Positions 1-5,347 of a DNA stretch of 5,575 nt are shown here, piece after piece. The DNA is taken from contig JAGWKJ010000171.1 in NCBI GenBank assembly GCA_028865375.1, positions 1 to 5,575 on the forward strand, given 5' to 3'. Position 1 is the first letter of the stretch, and every line of letters begins with the position of its first letter. The notes below the pieces were generated by a model that had not been told where the DNA came from, searched no databases, and saw nothing but the letters and a program-made list of their open reading frames with translations. This DNA comes from Hyphomicrobiales bacterium. Its GTDB lineage: Bacteria > Pseudomonadota > Alphaproteobacteria > Rhizobiales > Beijerinckiaceae. The position numbers and the translations under genes were made by a program.

Positions 1-143
1 ACGGCCAGCCCCGGCCGCACGCCGCGCGCGGCGAGGGCGCCGGCGCGTCGGCGCACGTCCGCCAGCGTGGCGTCGCGCGCCGCCTTGCCGTCGATGGCAA
101 GGCCGCCGCCCGCCAGCGGCTTCAGGATCTCCGGTCCGAACAT
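1..143 (-). CDS. folD: Probable FolD, N-terminal fragment (runs off the window)
   Basis: FolD is a cytosolic bifunctional methylenetetrahydrofolate dehydrogenase/cyclohydrolase that interconverts 5,10-methylene- and 10-formyl-tetrahydrofolate. Only 47 complete codons plus a GT (Val) partial codon are in the window. Two short patterns support the call: 'AIDGKA' at residues 17-22, matching the IIDGK opening of FolD, and 'GVRPGLAV' at residues 41-48, matching the segment that leads into the FolD 'VLVG' strand, with a helix rich in Ala, Arg and Val between them. Catalytic residues lie outside the window. The ATG at 143 gives about 16 residues before the IDGK motif, already long for the family. 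A GTG at 191 overlapping the upstream TGA stop is in frame and would add 16 more, so I prefer the ATG, although no strong ribosome-binding site precedes either. It lies 44 nt downstream of the epimerase gene on the same strand. The main alternative is the N-terminus of an AMP-binding acyl-CoA synthetase, which also has 'GVRPG'-type sequence; the IDGK motif argues against it. Confidence 0.68.
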   Translation of the reverse strand, partial: MFGPEILKPLAGGGLAIDGKAARDATLADVRRRAGALAARGVRPGLA

Positions 144-187
144 GGGGGCTCGCGTCGCGGTCGGGACGGGAACGCTCACTCGATCGT

Positions 188-1072
188 TCACTTGGCCGCG
201 GGATGGAAGGAATAGGTCGCGCGATGGCGGCCGGACTTGCCCGGCGCCAGCGTGCGCATCGAAGGCTTGTCCGACAATTCCCCTGAAAAACCTTGCGGAT
301 CGGAATGCCCGGTCCACGCCTCGATGCAGACGAATCCCGCGCCCGGACGCGACCACAGCGCGAGATGGGGGAAGTCCTGGAACTCCATGGCGATCGCCGC
401 GCCCTTGGCGTCGACGTAGCGCAGGCTGTCGCTCTTGGCGTCGATGAAGCACACCGCGTCGTTGGCGAACAGCGCGTCCGACAGCGGCAACGTCCGGCCC
501 TTGATCGGGATCGGCTTGGTCGCGCGGCCGATCAGCCCGCCGGTGGCGATGACGGGGACCTGGGCGGCCTCGTGATGCGAAAACACGATCTTGGAATCGT
601 CGCGCCCGCCGCCGGTCAGCGGCCAGCGGAAGCCCGGATGCAGGCCGCAGGCGTAGGGCATCGGCGCCGCGCCGCGGTTTTCGACGTTCAGGACGACTTC
701 GAGCGCGTCCGTCTTCAGGCGGTAGTCGACCGTCATCCGGAACGCGAACGGATAAAGCGCGCGCGTGTTGGAATCGTCCTCGAGCGCCAGCCGCACGTGG
801 CGCGCCTCGGCGGCCTCGATGCGGAAGTCGCGGCCGCGCGCGAAGCCGTGCAGACCCAGCGGATGGCGCTTGCCGCCGATCCGCACGCCGTCGGCGAGCC
901 AGCCCACGACCGGGAACAGGATCGGCGCCGTCTCGCCCCAGAACGCGAGGTCGCCGCTCCACAGCAGGTCCTGCCCGCCGATCGACCACGCCTTGGCCTC
1001 GGCGCCGCGGCGGGCGACGACGAGCCGGGCCGAACCGGAATGCAGCGTGACCTGGTTGGGCGAGGCGTCCAT
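188..1072 (-). CDS. Aldose 1-epimerase (galactose mutarotase-like) family protein
   Basis: A 294-residue member of the aldose 1-epimerase/LacX-like superfamily, predicted cytosolic (no signal peptide or membrane segment). These beta-sandwich enzymes interconvert alpha and beta anomers of free or phosphorylated sugars. Visible motifs, in order: 'ETAPILFPVVGWL' (47-59), the phosphate/sugar-pocket-like entry segment; 'HGFAR' at 75-79; 'GLHPGFRW' at 143-150 with the expected catalytic His145; and 'FVCIEAWTG' at 247-255 with the expected catalytic Glu251. Length fits the family (about 290-300). The ATG at 1072 was chosen because a GGAG sits 7 nt upstream (1083-1080), inside the last codons of the phosphatase gene, and because the reading frame upstream overlaps that gene. 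Only 2 nt separate the phosphatase TGA from this ATG, so the two are almost certainly co-transcribed and may be translationally coupled. The exact sugar cannot be read from the sequence; hexose-6-phosphate mutarotase activity is possible. Confidence 0.92.
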   Translation of the reverse strand: MDASPNQVTLHSGSARLVVARRGAEAKAWSIGGQDLLWSGDLAFWGETAPILFPVVGWLADGVRIGGKRHPLGLHGFARGRDFRIEAAEARHVRLALEDDSNTRALYPFAFRMTVDYRLKTDALEVVLNVENRGAAPMPYACGLHPGFRWPLTGGGRDDSKIVFSHHEAAQVPVIATGGLIGRATKPIPIKGRTLPLSDALFANDAVCFIDAKSDSLRYVDAKGAAIAMEFQDFPHLALWSRPGAGFVCIEAWTGHSDPQGFSGELSDKPSMRTLAPGKSGRHRATYSFHPAAK

Positions 1073-1074
1073 GT

Positions 1075-1875
1075 TCAGGCTCCCACGCCGGTGGCGTCGA
1101 CCAGCGCGCGCCGCAGGGCCGGCGTGCAGGCGAGCACCTCGCCGCCCTTTTCGAGGCCGCCGCGGCCCAGATAATCGCTGACGTGGCCGCCCGCCTCGGA
1201 CACCAGCGCGAGGCCCGCGAGCACGTCCCACGGATTGATGAAGTCTTCGAGGTAGGCGTCGTGCCGGCCCGCCGCGACATAGGCCACGCCCAGCGCGCCG
1301 GAGCCGCCCCGCACCATGCCGGCGCCGCCGCCGTTCACGCCGCGCAGCAGCTCGACGAAACGGTCGGCGCCCGTCTTCGGGTTCCAGCCGATCTCGACGC
1401 GCGCGCGGCGCAGGTCGTCGGTGGTCGAGACGGAGATCGCCTCGCCGTTCAGCGTCGCGCCATGACCGCGCCGCGCGGCGAACAATTCGTCGAGGATGGG
1501 ATCGTAGATGATCCCGATCTCGGTGCGGCCGTCGTGGACGCAGGCGATCGAGGTGCAGAAGTGGGGCACGCCGCGCGCGAAATTGGCGGTGCCGTCGATG
1601 GGATCGATCACCCACACCGGCGCGCCGGCCGCGCCCGCGCGCGCGCCGCCTTCCTCGCCGATCACGCCGTCGCCGGGAAACGCGGTCGCGATGCGCGACA
1701 CGATCAGCGTCTCGACTTCGCCGTCCACTTCGGTGAGATAGTCTTGGTGGCCCTTGTAGCCGACCGTGAAGGACGTGCGATCGCGGAACCGGCGCGCCAT
1801 CAGCGCCCCGGCTTCGCGTGCGATCACGCTCGCAAATGCGAAACGCGTCGCGATATCGACCTGTCCATGTGACAT
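1075..1875 (-). CDS. Inositol monophosphatase family protein
   Basis: A 266-residue Mg2+-dependent, Li+-sensitive-type phosphatase of the inositol monophosphatase/FIG superfamily, cytosolic. Metal-site motifs are intact: 'DYLTEVD' (45-51), 'GEEGG' (73-77) with the metal-ligand Glu74, 'WVIDPIDGTANF' (88-99) with Asp91 and Asp94, and the C-terminal signature 'WDVLAGLALVSEAGG' (216-230) with Asp217. Length is normal for the family. The ATG at 1875 is preceded by GAAGGG (1888-1883) with a 7-nt spacer. A longer frame from an ATG at 1947 would run through the thiL stop codon and the intergenic hairpin and adds no family-like residues, so it is rejected. It lies 68 nt downstream of thiL and 2 nt upstream of the epimerase gene. 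Substrate is uncertain: members hydrolyse inositol phosphates, histidinol phosphate (HisN), 3'-phosphoadenosine phosphates (CysQ) or act on rRNA transcription complexes (SuhB). The generic motif form suggests a SuhB/IMPase-type member, but this is inference. Confidence 0.95.
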   Translation of the reverse strand: MSHGQVDIATRFAFASVIAREAGALMARRFRDRTSFTVGYKGHQDYLTEVDGEVETLIVSRIATAFPGDGVIGEEGGARAGAAGAPVWVIDPIDGTANFARGVPHFCTSIACVHDGRTEIGIIYDPILDELFAARRGHGATLNGEAISVSTTDDLRRARVEIGWNPKTGADRFVELLRGVNGGGAGMVRGGSGALGVAYVAAGRHDAYLEDFINPWDVLAGLALVSEAGGHVSDYLGRGGLEKGGEVLACTPALRRALVDATGVGA

Positions 1876-1943
1876 GATCGGACCCTTCGGCCCGTCACTA
1901 TTCGCCCGGCCCCTCGCGAACAAGGGGCAGTGACGAATTTCCG
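1876..1943 (-). promoter_or_regulatory. thiL-to-phosphatase spacer with nested foldback structure
   Basis: This 68-nt spacer is dominated by secondary structure. On the minus strand 1928-1909 forms an 8-bp stem (one G-U pair) closed by a UUCG tetraloop. It is directly extended by a second 7-bp stem, CGTCACT (1935-1929) pairing with AGTGACG (1899-1893), with a 9-nt bulge on the 3' side. A third weak stem, GGGCC/GGTCC around GAAG, covers the phosphatase ribosome-binding site (GAAGGG, 1888-1883). There is no U-tract after the main stem, so it is not a textbook intrinsic terminator. It could be an mRNA processing or stabilising hairpin between cistrons, or a translational control element for the phosphatase. 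A poor promoter-like pair (TTGTTC, 15 nt, AATAGT on the minus strand) lies inside the same sequence. The pairing is seen directly; any function is inferred. Confidence 0.5.
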
Positions 1944-2915
1944 TCAAAAATGGCTAAAATTGCCGTGCTTGAAAGCGGTTTCCGCGCCGTCCAATGCGCT
2001 GAACCGGGCGGGAGCGCGACCCTCTTCTACAAATCCTATGCGTGTAAATATGACGCCGCCGAACGCATCGGCAGCTAGGGTCCGGCTTGACGATGTGAAC
2101 AGTATTTCGTAATCGTCTCCGCCTGTTACTACTGTTTCAAAAAGCGTTACATCGGCGCGCAAGACTGCGCGAGCGGCATCCGACAACGGCACGTCCGCCA
2201 ACGCAATGCGGGCCGTCACGCCTGATGCACTGCACAATTTGATGACATCGCCGACCAGCCCATCCGAAACGTCCATCGCCGCCGAGGCGACCCGCCGTAA
2301 CGTGCCCGTCGCGCCGACGCGCGGCTTGGGCAGCAGGTAGCGGTCCGCGAGATGGGCGCGCTCCTGTGCGCCCAGCGTCGCGAACCGTTCGGGCGATCGA
2401 TGCAGCGACAGGCCGAGCGCCGCGTCGCCGATCGTGCCGGTGACGTAGATCGCGTCGCCGGGCCTCGCTCCCGAGCGTCGGACCATGCGCCCGGTCGGCA
2501 CGGCGCCGATGGCGGTGATGGCGATCATGGCCGGGCCGGGCGTCGACACGGTGTCGCCGCCCAGCAAGCCGATGCGAAACGCGGCGGCGTCCTCGCGCAG
2601 ACCCTGCGCGAAGCGCGCCAGCCAATCGCCGGCATCGGCCTTGGGCAGCGCCAGGGCGAGAAGAAAGCCGCGCGGCTCGGCGCCCTTGGCCGCGAGGTCG
2701 GAGAGATTGACGCGCAAGGCCTTCTTCGCGACCGTTTCAGGCGGGTCGTCGGGATGGAAGTGGACGCCCGCCACCAACGCGTCGGCCGTGACGACCAATT
2801 CTTCGCCGGCCCCGGGCGCGACGAGCGCGGCGTCGTCGCGCAGGCCGAGGCCGCCCGGCGCGGCCCAAGGCGCGAAATGCCGCGCGATCAGGTCGTCTTC
2901 GCCCGACCCGCTCAA
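1944..2915 (-). CDS. thiL: Thiamine-monophosphate kinase ThiL
   Basis: ThiL phosphorylates thiamine monophosphate with ATP to thiamine diphosphate, the last step of thiamine cofactor synthesis, in the cytosol. The 323-residue product matches the usual family length (about 320-330). Family motifs are all present: 'GEDDLI' near the N-terminus (5-10), 'RDDAAL' (26-31), 'TADALVAGVHF' (43-53), 'NLSDLAAKGAEPRGF' (70-84), 'GGDT' (119-122), 'VTGTIGDAALGL' (158-169), 'AMDVSDGL' (213-220), 'GGDDYEILF' (265-273) and a C-terminal 'GNFSHF'. The start is a TTG at 2915 that overlaps the nusB stop as TTGA. No ATG or GTG gives a complete N-terminus, because 'SGSGEDD' directly follows the TTG, and no good Shine-Dalgarno is visible, which suggests reinitiation after nusB. 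GC falls from over 70% upstream of about 2280 to about 57% over the last 110 codons, unlike its neighbours, yet the protein motifs continue unbroken across the change. Confidence 0.97.
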   Translation of the reverse strand: MSGSGEDDLIARHFAPWAAPGGLGLRDDAALVAPGAGEELVVTADALVAGVHFHPDDPPETVAKKALRVNLSDLAAKGAEPRGFLLALALPKADAGDWLARFAQGLREDAAAFRIGLLGGDTVSTPGPAMIAITAIGAVPTGRMVRRSGARPGDAIYVTGTIGDAALGLSLHRSPERFATLGAQERAHLADRYLLPKPRVGATGTLRRVASAAMDVSDGLVGDVIKLCSASGVTARIALADVPLSDAARAVLRADVTLFETVVTGGDDYEILFTSSSRTLAADAFGGVIFTRIGFVEEGRAPARFSALDGAETAFKHGNFSHF

Positions 2916-3394
2916 GGCGCGCCGCGCGGCCGCTCGGCCGCGTCGAACTCGTGCGGGCGCGCGAGCCGCGCATAGCGGTCGAGCACGGCGTTGGCCATGC
3001 CGACCTCCTCGGGACCGAGGAAGCCGGCGGCGACGTCGACGTATTCCTTGATCGCCACGCGCGCCGGCACGTCCTTGCGCCAGCCGATCTCGAAGCCGGC
3101 GGCGCGCAGCGTCGCGCGCAGCACCGCCTCGACGCGCCGCAACGGCCAGCCCTCGGCGAGGATCGCGTCGATCCGTTCGTCGATGGCGCGCTGGCGCTCG
3201 ACGACGCCCTCGAGCACGGCGCGGAAATGGCCGAACTCGGCCGGGCCGTAAGCGTCGCCCTCGACCTCGCGGCCCAGCCAATGCGAACCGAACTCGGCCA
3301 GCACGTCGGCGAGGCCCGCGCCGGCGATCTCCATCTGGTAGAGGCCCTGCACAACGGCGAGGCGCGCGTTGAGGCGCTTGGCGGCCCGGCTCAT
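2912..3394 (-). CDS. nusB: Transcription antitermination factor NusB
   Basis: NusB binds boxA RNA together with NusE (ribosomal protein S10) and takes part in antitermination complexes on rRNA operons. The 160-residue all-helical product shows the family pattern: a basic N-terminus followed by 'ARLAVVQGLYQME' (10-22), equivalent to the R-x-x-A-x-Q-x-LY-x-x-E helix; a central helix, 'RRVEAVLRATLRAAGFEI' (86-103); and the conserved C-terminal half with 'DVPARVAIKEYVDVAAGF' (108-125) and 'VGMANAVLDRYAR' (131-143). The last is the place of the usual FVNxVLD motif, with Met-Ala for Phe-Val. The length is at the long end for the family, with a charged Pro/Arg-rich tail (about 145-160). The ATG at 3394 overlaps the ribH stop as ATGA, and its own stop overlaps the thiL TTG. 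The ribosome-binding site is weak (a G-run in GC-rich sequence), consistent with coupling to ribH. Confidence 0.96.
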   Translation of the reverse strand: MSRAAKRLNARLAVVQGLYQMEIAGAGLADVLAEFGSHWLGREVEGDAYGPAEFGHFRAVLEGVVERQRAIDERIDAILAEGWPLRRVEAVLRATLRAAGFEIGWRKDVPARVAIKEYVDVAAGFLGPEEVGMANAVLDRYARLARPHEFDAAERPRGAP

Positions 3395-3879
3395 CGGACG
3401 CGCGCCCCGCGCTTGAGCGCCACCAGCGCCAGCGCCGCGCGCACCGCCTCGCCGCCCTTGTCGCCGCGCGCGGGATCGGCCCGCTCTTCGGCCTGCGCCA
3501 GCGTCTCGACGGTCAGGATCGCATTGCCGAGCGGAAAGCGGCGGGCGACGGAAAGATCCATCAGCGCGCGCGCGCTCTCGCCCGCCACGATCTCGAAATG
3601 GAACGTCTCGCCGCGCACGACGCAGCCAAGCGCCACCGCGCCGTCGTACGGCCGGCCGTCGCGGTCGGCGTCGTCGAGCGCGATCGCCAGCGCGGCGGGG
3701 ATCTCGAGCGCGCCGGGAACCGACACGAGGTCGAGCGTCGCGCCCGCCGCCGCCGCCGCCTTGCGCGCGCCTTCGAGCAGCATGGCGCCGATGCCGTCGT
3801 AGAAGCGCGCTTCGACGGCCAGCAGCCGCGCGCCTCGCGCGTCGATCTTCGCGGTTTCGCCGCGTTGGGCCTGCGCCAT
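3391..3879 (-). CDS. ribH: 6,7-dimethyl-8-ribityllumazine synthase RibH
   Basis: RibH condenses 5-amino-6-ribitylaminouracil with 3,4-dihydroxy-2-butanone 4-phosphate to give 6,7-dimethyl-8-ribityllumazine, the penultimate step of riboflavin synthesis; it assembles as pentamers or icosahedra in the cytosol. The 162-residue product has the expected segments: 'ARFYDGIGAMLLEGA' (24-38), in place of the usual RFN-x-x-I-x-x-x-L-x-x-GA; 'VPGALEIP' (54-61); 'GCVVRGETFHFEIV' (85-98) with the catalytic His94; 'LGNAILTVETLAQAEERA' (117-134) with the phosphate-binding Arg133; and 'DKGGEAV' (140-146), near NKGxEAA. The 'GNAILTVE' version is typical of alphaproteobacteria, as far as I recall. The ATG at 3879 is supported by a strong GGAAGGA (3891-3885) with a 5-nt spacer. 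An in-frame upstream ATG at 3999 gives only Arg/Pro-rich low-information sequence. It is the first gene of ribH-nusB-thiL, whose members overlap by 4 nt. Confidence 0.96.
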   Translation of the reverse strand: MAQAQRGETAKIDARGARLLAVEARFYDGIGAMLLEGARKAAAAAGATLDLVSVPGALEIPAALAIALDDADRDGRPYDGAVALGCVVRGETFHFEIVAGESARALMDLSVARRFPLGNAILTVETLAQAEERADPARGDKGGEAVRAALALVALKRGARVR

Positions 3880-3904
3880 GGGGGTCCTTCCGTCCCGGGG
3901 AAGG

Positions 3905-3959
3905 CGGCTGATTAGAGGCCGGGGGGGCGGTCGGCAAGCCCGCGCGCGCCGGGCCGACC
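3905..3959 (-). promoter_or_regulatory. Candidate promoter and dyad for ribH-nusB-thiL
   Basis: On the minus strand a -10-like TCTAAT (3916-3911; five of six match TATAAT) is preceded by TTGCCG (3937-3932; four of six match TTGACA) with a 15-nt spacer, or by CTTGCC with 16. A start about 7 nt downstream would leave a leader of roughly 25 nt containing the strong ribH ribosome-binding site. The -35 side is embedded in an inverted repeat, GGTCGGC (3929-3935) and GCCGACC (3953-3959), separated by 17 nt. Because the dyad lies upstream of the predicted start it would act as DNA (a possible operator) rather than as a leader RNA. No FMN riboswitch core is recognisable between here and ribH. The spacer length is slightly short and the region is very GC-rich, so this is a moderate-confidence call. 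Confidence 0.45.
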
Positions 3960-4087
3960 CGCGCCCGCGCGAAGGGCGTAACGCCGCCGCACCTCGCATG
4001 CAGTCATTTCGCGCAAATGTTGGAACCGACCTGCCGACGTCGAAGACGCAGACGTCCGCCTCGCCCTGCGTGCGGCGTTGCGCGACG

Positions 4088-4342
4088 CTAGTGCATGCGA
4101 CCGATTGTCAAGCTGCCCGATACGACCTCATACCCATGGATCGCCGAAGCCTTCAGTTGATTTTCGTAGCGCCTCGCAATCAAGACGCTCAGGGACCCGG
4201 CCACAAAGCCAGCGGCAACGTACGGGATCCAAAACATCAGCGCCAAGGCAATGCCAACCACGCCAACGGCGATGGCCACCCCGGCGTAAACGCGAGCGAT
4301 GGCGAGCACGTAAGAAATTGGCGGGAACGGCGAGCTACTCAT
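4088..4342 (-). CDS. Small two-helix membrane protein, unknown function
   Basis: An 84-residue hydrophobic protein I do not recognise. A short polar N-terminus with 'SSPFPP' (3-8) is followed by two closely spaced predicted transmembrane segments, about 18-37 (rich in Val, Ala, Gly and Ile) and 39-56 (with Trp38-Ile-Pro40 at the turn), then 'ARRYENQ' (56-62) and a short soluble tail. Arg57 and Arg58 suggest that the C-terminus stays in the cytoplasm, so a hairpin with both ends inside is likely. The ATG at 4342 is chosen over an in-frame ATG at 4384 because GGGGAGAG (4354-4347) lies at good spacing and because the longer version runs far into the upstream gene. It overlaps the end of that gene by 8 nt, so the two form a coupled pair. 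GC is near 60%, clearly below the flanking coaD and ribH genes. No enzymatic motif is visible. Confidence 0.78.
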   Translation of the reverse strand: MSSSPFPPISYVLAIARVYAGVAIAVGVVGIALALMFWIPYVAAGFVAGSLSVLIARRYENQLKASAIHGYEVVSGSLTIGRMH

Positions 4343-4598
4343 CCGGCTCTCCCCTGAACTCGCGGATCGCCTCGCGGGTACCAAAAATCAAAAACACGAG
4401 CAACTGAGCGATGTCCACCGCGTCAAAGATATAACTGAGAGGCAAAAAATCAAGGAGTCTTGGATCACCGAATGCGTTGATGGCGTGCCGGATGACCTCG
4501 ACGATGGCGATTATCACGAGCGCGACGAGCGTATGGGCCACCAAGTAGCAAGTTGCCCGGAACGCCCGCTGAAAAGGCCGGTACCACGGCGCACGCAT
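4335..4598 (-). CDS. Small two-helix membrane protein, conserved-hypothetical type
   Basis: An 87-residue predicted inner-membrane protein. The N-terminus is short and basic ('MRAPWYRPFQRAFR', 1-14), followed by a transmembrane segment at about 17-37. Next come a loop with 'FGDPRLLDFLPLSY' (43-56), a second hydrophobic segment at about 55-73, and an acidic/basic tail, 'TREAIREFRGEPDE' (74-87). Glu34 and Asp59/Asp62 sit in or at the edges of the hydrophobic segments, unusual for simple anchors. The ATG at 4598 was picked because GGAG (4609-4606) lies 7 nt upstream. A longer frame from 4649 begins with a Cys/His-containing stretch, has no ribosome-binding site, and was not accepted. The loop-helix part reminds me of small uncharacterised proteobacterial membrane proteins, but I cannot assign a family. 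Its stop lies 8 nt inside the next small gene. GC is about 54%, against about 70% in neighbouring housekeeping genes. Confidence 0.8.
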   Translation of the reverse strand: MRAPWYRPFQRAFRATCYLVAHTLVALVIIAIVEVIRHAINAFGDPRLLDFLPLSYIFDAVDIAQLLVFLIFGTREAIREFRGEPDE

Positions 4599-4843
4599 GT
4601 CACATCTCCAGTCGCATTCAAAATGCGTCACGCAACCGTAGAAGTCCACACGCGGCGTTAAGGAAGAGGGAGGAATTCACCACAAATGCCCACGCGCATC
4701 GCGTCGAACGATGCAAGTGGAGGCGTTTCTTTTGAAAAGAGATTGTGGCGGGAGATCGCTGTCTGAGGCGGCAATATCACTGAAAGCATGCTTGCAATGT
4801 CGTGAACGTTTGATCCGCCACACGCAAAGGAAAGGCGCCGCCC
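4599..4843. other. Lower-GC spacer between coaD and the small membrane-protein genes
   Basis: A 245-nt gene-free stretch with about 53% GC, much lower than coaD. Open frames cross it on both strands, but they have no ribosome-binding site, no recognisable protein pattern, and continue as antisense or shifted frames through coaD. No tRNA-like T-loop (GGTTCGA type) or terminator with a U-run is visible. A short perfect palindrome (TCTTTT, centre G, AAAAGA) lies at 4728-4740. The promoter of the small-gene pair is probably in here, but I could not identify convincing -35 and -10 boxes. Confidence 0.5.
4728..4740. repeat. 13-bp palindrome TCTTTTGAAAAGA
   Basis: A perfect dyad with 6-bp arms around a single central G, about 130 nt upstream of the first small membrane-protein gene. 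The one-base centre cannot form an RNA hairpin, so if it matters it would be a protein-binding site. It is AT-rich in a GC-rich genome. Chance occurrence cannot be excluded. Confidence 0.35.
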
Positions 4844-5347
4844 TCAACCCTTCCGGGCGAACCGCGCGCGCAGCGCGGCGACCACGGCGGGCGGCGCGAA
4901 GGGCGATACGTCTCCGCCCATGCCCGCGATCTGGCGCACCAAGGTGGCCGTGACGTGGCGAACGCCGGGCGACGCCGGCAGGTAGACGGTGGCGATGCCC
5001 GGCGCCATGGCGGCGTTCATCCCCGCCAGCGTCATCTCGTAGTCGAAGTCGCCGGCGTCGCGCAGGCCGCGCAGCATCAGCGTCGCGCCGGCCTTGGCCG
5101 CCGCGCTCACCGTGAGCCCGTCGAAAGTGGCCACTTCCAGCATGCAGCCCTTGGCGCGCAGCGACGCTTCGGCTTCGCCCCGCACGAGCGCGGCGCGTTC
5201 GTCGGCCGACAGCAGGGGCGCCTTGCCGGGATGGATTCCGATGCCCACGACGAGCCGATCGCACAGCGCCGGCGCGCGCGCGATCACGTCGAAATGACCG
5301 TTGGTCGGCGGATCGAACGACCCTGCGTAGAAGGCGACGCGCGTCAT
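4844..5347 (-). CDS. coaD: Phosphopantetheine adenylyltransferase CoaD
   Basis: CoaD transfers AMP from ATP to 4'-phosphopantetheine, giving dephospho-CoA, the penultimate step of coenzyme A synthesis in the cytosol. The 167-residue product belongs to the nucleotidyltransferase superfamily. 'YAGSFDPPTNGHFDVIARA' (7-25) carries the TxGH-type motif with His18; 'HPGKAPLLSADER' (39-51) supplies Lys42; 'LMLRGLRDAGDFDYEM' (90-105) has Arg93 and Arg96, equivalent to E. coli Arg88 and Arg91; and 'VTATLVRQIA' (about 131-140) stands for the ISSSLVKE segment near the adenine site. Length fits (about 160-170). The ATG at 5347 is the only start that keeps the beta-strand before GSFDP. There is no separated Shine-Dalgarno, only a G-run touching the ATG, so initiation may be leaderless or weak. 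It is the first gene after the palindromic repeat, and 245 nt separate it from the next gene. Confidence 0.97.
   Translation of the reverse strand: MTRVAFYAGSFDPPTNGHFDVIARAPALCDRLVVGIGIHPGKAPLLSADERAALVRGEAEASLRAKGCMLEVATFDGLTVSAAAKAGATLMLRGLRDAGDFDYEMTLAGMNAAMAPGIATVYLPASPGVRHVTATLVRQIAGMGGDVSPFAPPAVVAALRARFARKG

Noticed and set aside
293..1174. Long plus-strand open frame (293 codons) opposite the epimerase gene
   Set aside because: It is antisense to a gene with intact family motifs, is Arg/Ala-rich as expected for a GC-rich mirror frame, and shows no recognisable domain or ribosome-binding site.
188..1615. Apparent 475-codon fusion of an Arg-rich domain with the epimerase
   Set aside because: The upstream part is an out-of-frame reading of the phosphatase gene; the real start at 1072 has a good ribosome-binding site.
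1183..1872. Plus-strand open frame of 229 codons opposite the phosphatase gene
   Set aside because: Mirror frame of a clear inositol-monophosphatase-family gene; repetitive Ala/Arg/Asp/Val composition with no domain.
1909..1928. Intrinsic terminator after thiL
   Set aside because: The stem is strong, but no U-run follows on the minus strand, and the same is true on the plus strand.
2951..3802. Plus-strand open frame of 283 codons opposite nusB and ribH
   Set aside because: It spans two well-supported genes on the other strand and its composition changes at their junction, as expected for a shadow frame.
2912..3937. Apparent 341-codon N-terminally extended NusB
   Set aside because: The extension is an Arg-rich shifted reading of ribH; NusB begins at 3394 with an ATGA overlap.
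3880..4087. FMN riboswitch ahead of ribH
   Set aside because: The conserved multi-stem core sequences were not found; the strongest dyad sits on the likely -35 region instead.
4599..4843. Possible tRNA or small RNA in the low-GC spacer
   Set aside because: No T-loop-like sequence, no acceptor-stem pairing with a CCA end, and no terminator-like hairpin with a U-run.
4711..4953. Possible 80-residue plus-strand protein starting MQVEAFLLKRD
   Set aside because: No ribosome-binding site before the ATG, and the second half is antisense to the end of coaD with mirror-frame composition.
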